Below are positions 1-10,495 of a DNA stretch of 64,000 nt, one piece after another. The notes beneath the pieces are model-generated. The model had not been told where the DNA came from. It saw only the letters and a program-made list of their open reading frames with translations, and ran no database searches. Position 1 is the first letter of the stretch, and each line of letters begins with the position of its first letter. The stretch comes from Bryoerythrophyllum caledonicum (lineage: Eukaryota; Streptophyta; Bryopsida; Pottiales; Pottiaceae): assembly GCA_963971425.1 (NCBI GenBank), contig OZ020516.1, positions 35,514,199 to 35,578,198 of the forward strand, given 5' to 3'. The translations under genes and the position numbers were made by a program.

Positions 1-489
1 AGTGTAGGTATTTCAAAAATGTCTGGTCCACACTATATGCAGTGGTTGGTGTACTTTTGAATTTATAGATTTTGGGGCTTTTTTTCCAGGTTCCTAAAGA
101 GCTTCGTATGTCTCTGTCAAATCATCTAATTTGACTCAGGTGGTATGGCTAGAATCATACAAATTTACATTTGTGGATGTTATATTTACATACTCTATTC
201 ATTTAGGGTTGGATTGATGTTGTATTGAAGAAAGTAGACTACAATGAATAATTTCTTAATGTAAAACTACTAATACTTCACATCTCAAATATGTTTTAGG
301 ATAATGAAATTAATATCATATTTATTAATTCAATTTTTTTTTTGTATACTAAACTTTTATTCAAATTTCTGTAATGAACTATACATGTGCCAGATTTGAT
401 ACAGTTGTAAATGAAATCAAAATATTTGAAATCAAACAAAATAAAAATTGACTATCTTCACAAATAGCCAAGATTTATAATTTTTTAAT
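1..489. other. Intergenic, nothing recognised
   Basis: AT-rich sequence without a coding pattern, tRNA or element end that I can recognise. Homology with the second ELIP unit starts only near 490. Confidence 0.5.
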
Positions 490-835
490 ACAGTAAGACT
501 GATCAAAATAGTATAATAATATGCTCAACATTATACATCTGAAGACATTCAACTACATAAAATCTTGGTTTGTAGTGAAAATAGTTGCCTATGATAGGCA
601 ACAAAACTTCTGGCATGGCACTGTACTGTACACTGCTTAATCGAAAGCTCCACTTGAGCACCCGACAAATTTATTACCAAACAATCAGGCAAAACGCTAA
701 ACTCGCAGAAATGGGCACGAGATAGTAGCATGTCCCTCAAGCTAACTGTACAATGGCAAGAGCAAAACTCTGCACATTCACTTGGCTACCTTCAAGAAAT
801 AGCCTCAATCAAACAAGTGCAAGCTCAGACGTGAT

Positions 836-1698
836 TTACATGCCGAAGACGGCAGAGTGGGTGAAGGCCTCGGTGATGACCAGGCCCAGGAACCCCAACA
901 TCGCAATGCGCCCGTTCCACCGCTCCGCCCTCGCCGTGAACGGCCCGAAGCTGCGCGCGTCCGTCGACTCACCGCTCATGATCGGCACCAGCGACGCGTA
1001 CGTGAACAGCTGCACCGCTCCCAGAAAGTACAACAGCCCTGGCTGCCCAGCGTTCGTCACTTGCTCGAACACCGTCTGGCCCGTCAGCCTCTCCACCACC
1101 ACGGCCCACACAAACCCGAGCATCGCCTGCACACGCAAGAGCACAAGCTAAGAGTTGATCCAACGTCACTATATACATGACTACATGAGGCACGGCTAAC
1201 TGGAGCGGGAAGTAAAACCACGATTGTCAAAAAATAGAAATGCCAAGTGGCGAGATCGCCATAACCACGACATCGAATACTCACCAGTCGGCAGTTGATG
1301 GTCTCGGGTGCGGCGCCATCGAACGCGAACACGCTGAAGAAGTTCTTGCTCCCGGTCTCCGGCCGCCTCTCCACCTCGGGCCGAGGGTAGAAGGACCCGG
1401 ACGTCGGCTCGGTGCCGAACACCGACTTCTTCTCGGACTCGTTGGTCTCCTGGTTGCGCAGGATGTCGTCCTTGGTGATGGTCTTCTTGGTCTGCTGGTC
1501 CACCACCGCCTTGGCATCGGCCAGAGGACCCTCACCCTTGCCCACCTCGCAGCGCACCCTCCCAGCGAGAGAGGTCATGAGCCTGGGCGAGCTGGTGACT
1601 CCAGCTCCACCCAACTTGTTGAGCTTTGAGTGGATGGGCAGGGCTTGGAGGCCTCCAAGCTTGACGCATGCAACCTGCGACATCACCATGGCTGCCAT
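836..1698 (-). CDS. ELIP: Early light-induced protein (ELIP), copy 1, two exons
   Basis: Two exons on the minus strand: 1698-1285 (138 codons, from an ATG) and 1126-836 (96 codons plus TAA), separated by a 158 bp intron with GTGAGT donor and GTGCAG acceptor. Product 234 aa. The first 50 or so residues look like a plastid transit peptide. A low-complexity stroma-side region follows, then three predicted membrane helices. Helix I begins PETINCRLAML and helix III contains ERWNGRIAML, the paired E..N.R chlorophyll-binding motifs of the LHC/ELIP superfamily; the middle helix is around YFLGAVQLFTYASLVPI. ELIPs bind pigments in the thylakoid under high light, cold or drying and limit photo-oxidative damage. 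Helix I has NCR where NGR is usual. The protein is identical to that of copy 2 at 8504-9371. Identification rests on motifs and helix order. Confidence 0.93.
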
Positions 1699-1897
1699 AC
1701 TTGCTGTTGCTGTTGCGGCTGGATCTTGCTGATGGCAGAGCTTCGAACTAGATGCAGTTACAGGTATGTAGCGCCCAACAGTCCGATCTAATTCGTGGGA
1801 TCCAGACTATCTGGAATTGTAACTGACGTACAGAAGTGTATAAGACTGCAGTAAGGAAATGATCTACTGATGATTGAGGAATAGAGCACGAATGCAG

Positions 1898-1906
1898 CTT
1901 ATATTG
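1898..1906 (-). promoter_or_regulatory. TATA box of ELIP copy 1
   Basis: On the minus strand this reads CAATATAAG, about 200 bp upstream of the ATG. The second ELIP has ACTATATAAT at the aligned position, which supports a functional site and implies a 5' leader of roughly 170 nt. Confidence 0.6.
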
Positions 1907-1930
1907 TAGCGAGCGGGGAGCGAGTGGGCG

Positions 1931-2014
1931 CCATGTAGGATTCCGGCGTGGCAGCGCGGGTGTGAGAGGGAGGGTGCTTTTGCAAAGAATGGCGCTGCCC
2001 TCGTCCACGAGGCT
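1931..2014 (-). promoter_or_regulatory. Conserved ELIP upstream block, copy 1
   Basis: An 84 bp block just upstream of the TATA box that is retained at 9548-9631 while surrounding promoter sequence has diverged. On the minus strand it includes GCTGCCACGCC, ATCCTACATGG-like and CTCGTGGACGAGGGC strings. It looks like a cis-regulatory module of light-responsive genes; binding factors are not known. Confidence 0.55.
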
Positions 2015-2089
2015 CCCGCGAGGAAGCGGGGCCAGAGCTGGTCAGTAAAGCTGTGCGATGGCTGCACACCGCCTCAGTGCCGAGAAGGG

Positions 2090-2095
2090 CACGTA
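2090..2095 (-). promoter_or_regulatory. ACGT element (CACGTA on the plus strand) of ELIP copy 1
   Basis: An ACGT-core site aligned with a perfect G-box CACGTG in the copy 2 promoter. ACGT elements are bound by bZIP (HY5 type) or bHLH (PIF type) light regulators; the role here is inferred. Confidence 0.4.
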
Positions 2096-2130
2096 GACGT
2101 GGAGGTGGTGACGGCCGTTTGGCATGCATG

Positions 2131-3174
2131 CATGGTGCACGGTAGTCTCAGTAGAATCTCAGTTTGACATGTAGATTTTTTGGATGACTTATGTTCAGGT
2201 CAGGTCTGTCTATGCACTGGCATCCAATTGACATGTGGAATAATTACTACATTCAGATACACCTATTTGAGATCTTGCAATAGGTGAAAGTTACCATCAA
2301 CTTCTGGGCCAAAGGAGATTGCTACACCGTTCCGTGAATATAGTGTAGACTAGACTATTTGAAATTTCCTACACTAATTGAAAATTTACATGCAATTGTT
2401 GACTAATACACACTTGCTTGAGAACAAATACCCAATCAGAACTTGGCATGCACATGTTTTGATGGAAATTAGTGTGAGTGATCTACATCAATAATCCCTC
2501 TACACTATATTCAGTATTTAGTGTAGTGGAGGTTACCCTACGTTGTGGTCAGTTTCGTACATAACTAATTCAAAATAGGCAATTGTCCAAAATTTTAGAA
2601 ATTTTAAGAGAGTTGTCCAAAATAAATAAATAAACTCATTTCACAAGTGTTTAAATATGCGTAAATTATAGGCGGAATTGTTGAAATTAAATAAATTAAG
2701 CAAAAAAAGACATAGAATTAGATATTTGATGATAAAAATCAAACGAAATCATAATAAAAGAAATGAATACAATCGAAAATTATGCTAAAAACATAAAAGA
2801 GAAAGTAAACACCACTATGGTTGAACTCTATGTTTAAATATCACTGACTAATATGAATTCAAACCCCAACAATCTAACCACTTCCAACTTCATCAATGAC
2901 TACAACTTCATCGAGACCATAACTGGTGGAAAAATCAAGACTAGAACTATTGGATGTCGAGTTGTCGCACTGTCAGCATATTCCCCTTTAAGTTGGTGCC
3001 AAAACTTTTGGAAATTGTTAGGTCCACTTGCCGAAATTGTAGCACATCATAATTCCCTGCCGAATCTAGTCTGACAGAATAAACTATTAATTCGGCACAA
3101 ACTGACCGTAGCGTACAATATGTTGTTTTTTTTGGTAACTCTGGCCCTATGCAAACAATGACTGGGGTTTTTGG
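2131..3174. other. Intergenic, AT-rich
   Basis: No coding pattern I trust. Around 2490-2530 there is a short palindromic stretch (CCTCTACACTA ... TAGTGTAG) that may be a decayed MITE end. The stretch 2853-3074 is open but has no recognisable domain. Confidence 0.4.
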
Positions 3175-3177
3175 TAA

Positions 3178-3529
3178 GAGCATCTCCACCGGGGCACGGG
3201 GCCCCGGTAGAAATGCCGGAGTGGTGGGTAAATCCGGAGAAAGTCACACACCGCGGGGCCCGGGCCGACGTCTCGGTCCACCGGGGTGGCGGCGTCCGCC
3301 CATCTAAACAAGGAATTTGTAGAAAGTATAGTGCGTAGGGAAAAAATTCCCGTTCGGAAAGGCAAATGAGATGATGCCACATTGTGTTTCCGTTACCAGG
3401 CTTCCCGGTCTACCGTGGTCAACTCTTTAGCGGTGGGAGATTTTCTACATGGCCTACAAACCGTCTCCGCCCCTGACAGAGATCTTCTAGTCTGCCTTGG
3501 GAAATTCTCCGCCAGAGGTGGAGATGCTC
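3178..3529. mobile_element. PIF/Harbinger-type MITE, TAA target duplication
   Basis: A 352 bp GC-rich element bounded by perfect 13 bp inverted repeats, GAGCATCTCCACC at the left and its complement at the right. TAA stands directly outside both ends (3175-3177 and 3530-3532), the 3 bp TWA duplication typical of PIF/Harbinger elements. It has no coding capacity, so it would move only with a transposase supplied in trans. It sits just before the LINE. Confidence 0.8.
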
Positions 3530-3574
3530 TAAGGATTGTAACTTCTCACTAGAGCATTATATTATTTTAGGGGC

Positions 3575-4270
3575 GCCGATGATCTAGCTATCATAACTAA
3601 CACAATAAAACCACTACAAACATAAATTGATAAAATTGAAAGATATTGTAAATGGACTGATATGGACGTAGGCGTCCCAAAATGCGCTGCCACTGGATGT
3701 CCAAATAAATCCAAAACAAATCCAACTGCGTTCAAAGCCCTAATGCAAGCCTCGAACATCAACTACCGAGGCCAACCAATCCCCATATTACACCAAAATG
3801 AATCATATACATACCTAGGTATAAACCTTGTTCCATCTCTAAAATGGAAAATCCAAACCCACACTACAACCTCAAAACTTATCAAACAATGTAAAGAACT
3901 AACTACATGCCCGGCAACCATGAAACAAAAAATTAAAATGGTTGACACCGTAATACGCCCGGGTATAGCATACAGCTTCTACGCCGTACCATACTCTATG
4001 CCAGCTATCAAAAAACTTGATCAAAAAATAATAGCCTTACAAAAAACCATATGTGGCATGCCAAAATGCATGTTCAATGCACTAACCCAACTCCCACACA
4101 ACCTATTTGGACTCGAAGATTTCTCCCTAAAAAATGCCTACCTTAGGTGCATAGGAGAACAATTACAAAATGCCTTAAATGACAAAGGTAGGCTCGGGAT
4201 AATATACTGCGGACTAACTCAATATATACTTGCCCAATTTGGAGGTGCCAAAAATATACCCAAAATTTAA
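3575..4270 (+). pseudogene. Reverse transcriptase C-terminal part of the LINE
   Basis: The frame opens with ADDLAII, the catalytic motif C of reverse transcriptase (usually YADD or FADD), and runs on through YTYLGINL and IRPGIAYSF, which match the post-catalytic and thumb part of non-LTR enzymes. A TAA at 3623 and another at 4268 interrupt it. After the second stop the same frame stays open into the next segment, so this was one polyprotein. Fingers and palm motifs before ADD are absent because the copy is 5'-truncated. Confidence 0.75.
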
Positions 4271-6556
4271 AAAACGAATTGTATAAGATCACCAATAACC
4301 TGTACACTCTTCTTATTAAAACACGTAGCCAAAGTCCACCTTAAGAGCACACTACCAAAGTTCCTCTACAACCAATCACCATTAGAAATAATATGGCAGC
4401 AAGAAACAAGAAACCACAACACACTTAGCGCCCAACTCTCCCAAAAACTATTACAAAAATTCCTATCAAAAAACATCCTTGAACTAAAACAAATCACTCT
4501 ACCAAACGGCACACACATCATGAATGATGCAGACTTCAAAACCTTCCACTTCACCCCATCCAAACTAATCAAAAGCGCCCTAAAAGTTGCTAAACAATTT
4601 TTTTGCCACTCAACACATCCACCTACAACCACAAGTGATATCCCTTACAACATACACCAATATTCATACACACTCCAAGACCCATTTATAACCACCAATA
4701 ACAACATCCTCCCAAGAACTACCATACCACCAATACACACTCCCACCCCTCTATACCCACGTTACCCCCGCCCCCCAACGTACATCACTAAAAATCCCAC
4801 CACATACCCTATTAATAACATTATACGACATGAACATATACAACATATAGACACCAACGGAATACAAAACACCCATACTAAATACCTATGCCAATGGCAA
4901 CACAACAACTACACATTCTATAAATGGCTCCCTCAAAAAAACCTCTTTCCAAGACACGACTGCAATACCTCCACATACAACACCGAAAAACTAAAAGAAT
5001 ATTATCAAAAAATAAAACATAAATTCTACTTGGAAATCATTCAAGCCCATCACCCCCAAGAACAAATACAAGACTCAAGATCCATAACCCCACCTATAAT
5101 AACCCCACCTATAATCATCCCACTCCTCAATATTTATACAACGGAATGTAATCCCGAAATAGATATTATCACAACCTCAAACACAATTAAAATGGAGAAC
5201 AACCAAGCCCAATTATATGAAGCAAACGGCCGACATTTACATACTATCCCCACTGATAGACTCCAATGGCTATGGAATCAATGTAACATGAAACTACAAA
5301 CCCCCACAAATATTGAACCAATAACACAATCATTCGAAACCGAACTAATTTGGCTATACCAAAGATATAAATATCGCACACCAAAAAATAACCCCCTCAA
5401 AAACACACAATACACAATACCCACACCTATACTAGACACATTAATCTCATCCTTTAACATTGAACAATCATACTTCTCATCCCCCGTCACATGCCCCACC
5501 AAATTAAAAAAATTCTATTCACCCTTTGAAAGAGATAAAGTATTTGGCTCATTGGGGAAGGCTTTTGACTATAAATGGGCCGGTAAAGGTATAGCTCACC
5601 CCCACAACGAGGAGGAAACCCAACAAGCACTACATTGGGCTAGACTTGCTGCTAAAAATGACCCACAACACTCATCTACACTCATTATCACACCGGACAA
5701 AAATTGGTACCAAAACGCTAACCCACAGTCAAGCCCATTTGCAGACTCACACATCATTGTAATATTTGATGCAGACTCAATATCATACGAAGAACCTACT
5801 ATCCCACCCGAGCAAAAACAACCTAGAATCGAACCCTCTACACTACAAATAATATGCATCCACCACCTCAACCAAACCCTGGGCACCCCAGTACAACTTG
5901 CTGAACTTACCACCATAGCAGAAACCCTTAACATAAACCGGATACATACAAAAATGGCCCCACCAACACCTACACATACACTAGTCAACAAAAACAAAAA
6001 ATGGTCAAAATTAAATTACAACAACAACACATTAGACTACACCCTACCTCTCCCACCCCTCCCAGACTACCAAACTAACACCTCACCTAAATTCAACCCC
6101 AAATATAGCTACTACACAGATGGCTCCTTCAAGCCACCAGAACAAATTAGTCCAGGCAATTGGCGTCGAGAAAAGGTTGGGTATGGAATATTCAACCCTA
6201 TAAAAGAAATCAAATTAGCCAAAAGACTGCATGGACTACAAAATATTCTCATAGCAGAACTCATGGCCATCCACAAAACACTGGAAATTGTTACAACAAA
6301 ATACAATAATGAACCAGTACACATATTCACAGATTGCATAAACGCACTATACCTATTAAACTCCCAAATAACACATCCCACCCTCCATAATAGCCACCCT
6401 GATAAAATCATACTAAAATCTATGGTCCAAATGATACTCAAACGTAGACAAACCACAACCATTCACAAAGTTCGAGCCCACGCCAACATAGATGGTAACG
6501 AACAAGCGGATAAACTAGCAAAGAGGGACGAGAAAAATCACACAAAAATGCCATAG
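4271..6556 (+). pseudogene. Linker and RNase H domain of the LINE polyprotein
   Basis: An open stretch in the same frame as the reverse transcriptase, with an internal ATG at 4520 from which 678 residues can be read. Counted from that ATG, residues about 528-672 are RNase H: YYTDGSF (first Asp near 534), an ILIAELMAIH helix with the catalytic Glu, FTDCINAL with the second Asp and GNEQADKLAK with the last acidic residue. RNase H removes RNA from the cDNA hybrid. The 530 residues before it are low in recognisable motifs and rich in Asn, Thr, Pro and His, reflecting the A/C-rich strand. The frame closes just after RNase H and coding continues one frame over. Confidence 0.75.
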
Positions 6557-7571
6557 ATCCACACGAACACGCCCACGCCACCCCATACTATTTCCAAAAA
6601 GAAGATTGGCCCTCCAAAGAAGACACCCCCGATAAAGGCCCGGTTAGATTTTTGAGTAAATACCTCAAAAAACAAGACCTATATAACAACCTTGATACAA
6701 TCTCAGACAACTTCCCCAACATAGAAAAATGGACTAATAATAACGACATAGATAATGAACTCTCCACAAACTTCTGGAAAATCCCAACATCACCGACTCT
6801 CAAATAACATGCATTATCAAATTTCATACCGGACAATACATGGGAAACGCCAGAAAACAACTCTTCTTTGGAATGGAAAGGTTCCCATCCATAACACGCC
6901 CAATATGCACTTCCACGGATCCTGACACATGGCTACATGTCCTACTTAAATGTCATAACCACCATATACACGCCCTAATTGTCAAAAGACATAACAAAGC
7001 CGTATGGGAAATACGTAAATCAATCACCTCCCACAACAAATCGAGATGTTTCATCCTTATGAATGCCGGCACCTTCAACAATAACCCACTAGAAAACAAG
7101 GTTCCACCATGGCTACTCCCGTGTACATGTGTAACTCAAAGGTGTCATTGTAACGCTAGACTTAAACCGGATATACTCTGCGTTAGAGGCCTACCATACA
7201 ATGACCCCCTACCTAACCACATAAACCAAGGCTACACCATCCAATTCATCGAATTCACATATTGTAACGACAGATTCTCCCCGGAAACAATCGAAAACAA
7301 AATCAATAAATACCAACCCCTTATTGACGACATCACCGCCCTCGGGTGAAATGTGGACCCCCTTATTGTAATCACTGCTGGCGCACGGGCCACCACCTTT
7401 ATACCATCTATAAAAATCCTAGAAGATACCTTCAAAATTCCTACTGACATAATCAAAAATACTTTCAAGAATATTAACACCATTGCCATACAACATGCTA
7501 TGTCCATCCTCCTACATAAACGTATAATTGAAAACAACCAAACCCTCCCCGTTACACATGACCCCCCATAA
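6556..7571 (+). pseudogene. Zinc-knuckle and restriction-like endonuclease of the LINE
   Basis: Coding resumes shifted at 6556 (DPHEHAHATPYYF), shifts again near 6790 and is open to 7571 except for a TGA at 7347 that probably replaces a Trp codon. Visible motifs in order: a Cys/His cluster (C, then DTWLHVLLKCHNHH), RHNKAVWEI, a CTC...CHC pair, KPDILC, FIEFTYCND and KINKYQPL, then DPLIVITAGARA. The order Cys/His cluster, RHN, KPD, acidic strand and K..KY is that of the PD-(D/E)XK restriction-like endonuclease of R2-type and Dualen-type elements, which nicks target DNA for target-primed reverse transcription. It is inactive here because of the frame breaks. Confidence 0.7.
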
Positions 7572-7737
7572 AATTTCTTCTCCACTTGGCCTTCAAAACC
7601 ACAACACGTATTGGGCTTGTGGTTTTTGGCTACTTGTTTCATAGTGTCTACCCTCGAAAGGGGGAAGTAGTTCCAGCTCACTAATTCCCTGTCCGGTGGA
7701 CTTGGTCTTAGTAGTGGAACAAACGGACACTTTATTC

Positions 7738-7779
7738 ACGCCGGCCTCACCAGGGGACCGGCGTTCTTCTTCTTCTTTT
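7738..7779 (+). other. 3'-terminal hairpin and (TTC)n tail of the LINE
   Basis: The segment 7738-7764 folds as ACGCCGG pairing with CCGGCGT, with further pairing inside and a bulged A before CCGG. TTC repeats follow directly. The minus-strand copy at 59685-59827 has the same fold with a compensating base pair. In other LINEs such hairpins are recognised by the element's reverse transcriptase; that role is inferred here. Confidence 0.65.
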
Positions 7780-7788
7780 ATTGTAGGG

Positions 7789-8129
7789 ATGCAAAAGGGA
7801 GGAATTATACCTTTGACGGCAGTCAAAAACCGTACATACAAGCATGTAGATTTATAGCGTACAAAAAGTGCACGATATATACGTTTAGATTAAAGATTTT
7901 TAAGTTTTTGAATGCATGGTCATTTTGGATATTGTGCAGTTAGTTTAATTATGTCATCACGAAAGTAGGATATTGATTGTTGGATTTTTCCCATTCCAAA
8001 ATATGACCTTTTTTTGAAGAAACTCAAAAGGGAAAAATAAGCATGGATATTTCTCATAAAATTTGAACATTTATCCATTGTGTAAGGTTAGTGAAAAAGA
8101 AACTAAAAAGTTACCATAAAGATTATATT
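7789..8129. other. Intergenic, AT-rich
   Basis: No coding pattern or element end recognised between the LINE target duplication and the second ELIP unit. Confidence 0.45.
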
Positions 8130-8503
8130 CTTTATAAATAAATTGGGTAGAAATAATTAAAATTGTATAACAATGTGCTTAATTTATACATCCAAACACA
8201 TTCAACATCATATAATCTTGGCATATAGTGAAAAAGATCACCAAATTGGCAACAAAATTTCTGGCATAGCACTGTACACTGCTCCATCACAAGTTCCAAA
8301 TCGTCACTAACTGAAGCTCTACAAGAAACCTCTACGAACTTGCTACCAAATAATCAGGCAAAAAGCCAAACTCGCAGATATGGGCACGAGATAGTAGCAT
8401 GTCCCTCAAGCTAACTGTACAATGGCAAGATCAAAACTCTGCACATTCACTTGGCTACCTTCAAGAATAGCCTCAATCAAACAAGTGCAAGCTCAGACGT
8501 GAT

Positions 8504-9371
8504 TTACATGCCGAAGACGGCAGAGTGCGTGAAGGCCTCGGTGATGACCAGGCCCAGGAACCCCAACATCGCAATGCGCCCGTTCCACCGCTCCGCCCTC
8601 GCCGTGAACGGCCCGAAGCTGCGCGCGTCCGTCGACTCGCCGCTCATGATCGGCACCAGCGACGCGTACGTGAACAGCTGCACCGCTCCCAGAAAGTACA
8701 ACAGCCCTGGCTGCCCAGCGTTCGTCACTTGCTCGAACACCGTCTGGCCCGTCAGCCTCTCCACCACCACGGCCCACACGAACCCGAGCATCGCCTGCAC
8801 ACACGTCAAGCGCAAGTTCAGAATTCACCGCTGAACATATGACTACACGAGGCACGAGCAGCTGGAGCGGGGAAATTGCGGACATTTGAACCACGGTTGT
8901 CAAAAAATAGAAGTGCAAAGTGGTGAGATCGCCATAACCACGACATCGAATACTCACCAGTCGGCAGTTGATGGTCTCGGGTGCGGCGCCATCGAACGCG
9001 AACACGCTGAAGAAGTTCTTGCTGCCGGTCTCCGGCCGCCTCTCCACCTCGGGCCGAGGGTAGAAGGACCCGGATGTTGGCTCGGTGCCGAACACCGACT
9101 TCTTCTCGGACTCGTTGGTCTCCTGGTTGCGTAGGATGTCGTCCTTGGTGATGGTCTTCTTCGTCTGCTGGTCCACCACCGCCTTGGCATCGGCCAGGGG
9201 ACCCTCACCCTTGCCCACCTCGCAGCGCACCCTCCCAGCGAGAGAGGTCATGAGCCTGGGCGAGCTGGTGACTCCAGCTCCTCCCAACTTGTTGAGCTTT
9301 GAGTGGATGGGCAGGGCTTGGAGGCCCCCAAGCTTGACGCATGCAACCTGCGACATCACCATGGCTGCCAT
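8504..9371 (-). CDS. ELIP: Early light-induced protein (ELIP), copy 2, two exons
   Basis: Exons 9371-8958 (138 codons) and 8794-8504 (96 codons plus TAA) on the minus strand, with a 163 bp intron from GTGAGT to GTGCAG. The 234 aa product matches copy 1 at every residue: transit peptide, PETINCRLAML helix I, middle hydrophobic helix, ERWNGRIAML helix III and the C-terminus HSAVFGM. I count about eleven base differences between the coding sequences, all silent. The intron differs clearly in the second half, so the exons are under strong protein-level selection or have been homogenised by conversion. A long open frame that reads through the intron on this strand is not the real product, because the intron splits the helix I motif exactly as in copy 1. 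Confidence 0.93.
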
Positions 9372-9502
9372 ACTTGTTCGGCTGTAACAGATAGAGGAGC
9401 TTCACAAGAATGACACTAGAGTTCGGTGCAGAAGCAATATACAAGGTGTAGAGAATGACTTTCTTACAGCTTGCGTCTGATGCATTGAGTATCGGAACTT
9501 GC

Positions 9503-9512
9503 ATTATATAGT
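9503..9512 (-). promoter_or_regulatory. TATA box of ELIP copy 2
   Basis: Reads ACTATATAAT on the minus strand, about 135 bp upstream of the ATG and aligned with the TATA box of copy 1. Confidence 0.65.
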
Positions 9513-9547
9513 GGCGATCACCTCGACTGCGGAGACGCGAATGAATG

Positions 9548-9631
9548 CCATGTAGGATCTTGGCGTGGCAGCGTGGGTATGACAAGAAGGGCACTTTTGC
9601 AAAGAATGGCGTTGCCCTCGTCCACGAGGCT
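9548..9631 (-). promoter_or_regulatory. Conserved ELIP upstream block, copy 2
   Basis: The 84 bp partner of 1931-2014, equal in length with scattered substitutions. Its survival between diverged flanks is the main evidence that it is regulatory. Confidence 0.55.
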
Positions 9632-9682
9632 AGCTGCAGGTAAGCAAAGTGCAATGTGGTTGCACACAACGAACGAGAACGG

Positions 9683-9688
9683 CACGTG
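9683..9688 (-). promoter_or_regulatory. G-box CACGTG of ELIP copy 2
   Basis: A perfect palindromic G-box about 310 bp upstream of the ATG. The aligned site in copy 1 is CACGTA. G-boxes bind HY5-type bZIP and PIF-type bHLH factors that control ELIP genes in angiosperms; the link is inferred. Confidence 0.5.
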
Positions 9689-9700
9689 GTCGAAACGGGT

Positions 9701-10495
9701 CGCCTGCGCTTTTCTTTGCCTGGGTGGCCACTGGATGTTGCAGTGATCAAATATGGAAGTTTCCTCTTGCCACTTTAGTAATTCAGTGAAGCTATCTTCG
9801 ATTAGAGATCGCCATGTGGAACAGCTCTAATGTATCCTATCCTAGCCTATGCGTTGCTTGGCTCTGTTTAGAACGTCACCAAAATTGTAATTAATCTCGA
9901 AGCCTTGATGTGGCTCATTTTCATACTGACTATGACAGAGTGCAAGTGCTGAGTGGTCGGTTGATTGTATGCAGGATTCAACATGCGAACGTTTCGAATG
10001 AATGATTGGTGAGATTTGCAAGGCGTCTTAGTTATCTGCTCTTGACGATTTCCAAGCTTGGTACGGTGGTGAAAGAGTTGGGGATGGAACCGCAGTTAGG
10101 CTCTTACATGCTTCAGGAGGGAATTAGCATGGACCGCTCTCGCGTCCACTTTGCCGAATCCAAGAGGTGATGCATATGTTCAACTGTTTGACATCATCGC
10201 CGCATAAATGGATGAAGGCACTCTGAAATCTCTGAGTCCCGAGCAAACATTCCAATTCTCGGTGCACACATTCTAGTCATCGGTGTATCCTTTATAAACC
10301 ATACACTCTGTGAACATGTGGTAAATAGAAAAAAATAATAATAATATTAACGCTCGATACCCTGGTAGTACAAAGTGGAATCTCTATAAAGAGAATTGAT
10401 GTCAAACCGATGTGGACAATCCACAAATAGCACACGCCTCTAAACCTCGAACAACGTTTTCAGTCACAAAGCGTAAATGACCTCTGAGAGTACAA
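9701..10495. other. Intergenic; 3' flank of the small minus-strand gene
   Basis: No coding pattern. The part next to 10495 should hold the 3' untranslated region of the minus-strand gene that ends at 10496. No clear poly(A) signal was picked out. Confidence 0.4.

Larger units (their letters stand above)
490..2130. repeat. Tandem duplication unit 1 (ELIP gene plus flanks)
   Basis: This unit aligns with 8130-9700 in the same orientation. Similarity starts in the gene's 3' flank (shared ATACATC and CTTGGCATA-like strings near 530-570 and 8190-8225), runs through the gene and ends in the promoter after an ACGT site. Exons are almost identical, while intron and flanks have diverged. Outer limits are approximate because they were aligned by eye. 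Confidence 0.8.
3573..7777 (+). mobile_element. 5'-truncated non-LTR retrotransposon with RT, RNase H and restriction-like endonuclease
   Basis: A 4.2 kb insertion that begins inside reverse transcriptase (motif GADDLAIIT) and continues through RNase H, a zinc-knuckle region and a restriction-like endonuclease. It ends in a 3' hairpin and a short (TTC)n tail. An 11 bp target duplication, TTATTKTAGGG with one mismatch, flanks it at 3562-3572 and 7778-7788. The sense strand is strongly A and C rich and poor in G. The domain set resembles the Dualen/RandI group of algal elements, which also carry an N-terminal APE endonuclease; that end is missing here. The reading frame is broken by stops at 3623, 4268 and 7347 and by frameshifts near 6550 and 6790. 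Confidence 0.8.
8130..9700. repeat. Tandem duplication unit 2 (ELIP gene plus flanks)
   Basis: Same-orientation partner of 490-2130. The two start codons are 7.67 kb apart, and most of the gap is the LINE and the Harbinger MITE, so the original spacing was probably nearer 3 kb. Confidence 0.8.

Noticed and set aside
8493..9371. 292-codon open frame on the minus strand over ELIP copy 2
   Set aside because: It reads through the intron. The splice sites match copy 1 and restore the helix I motif, so the spliced 234-residue product is the real one.
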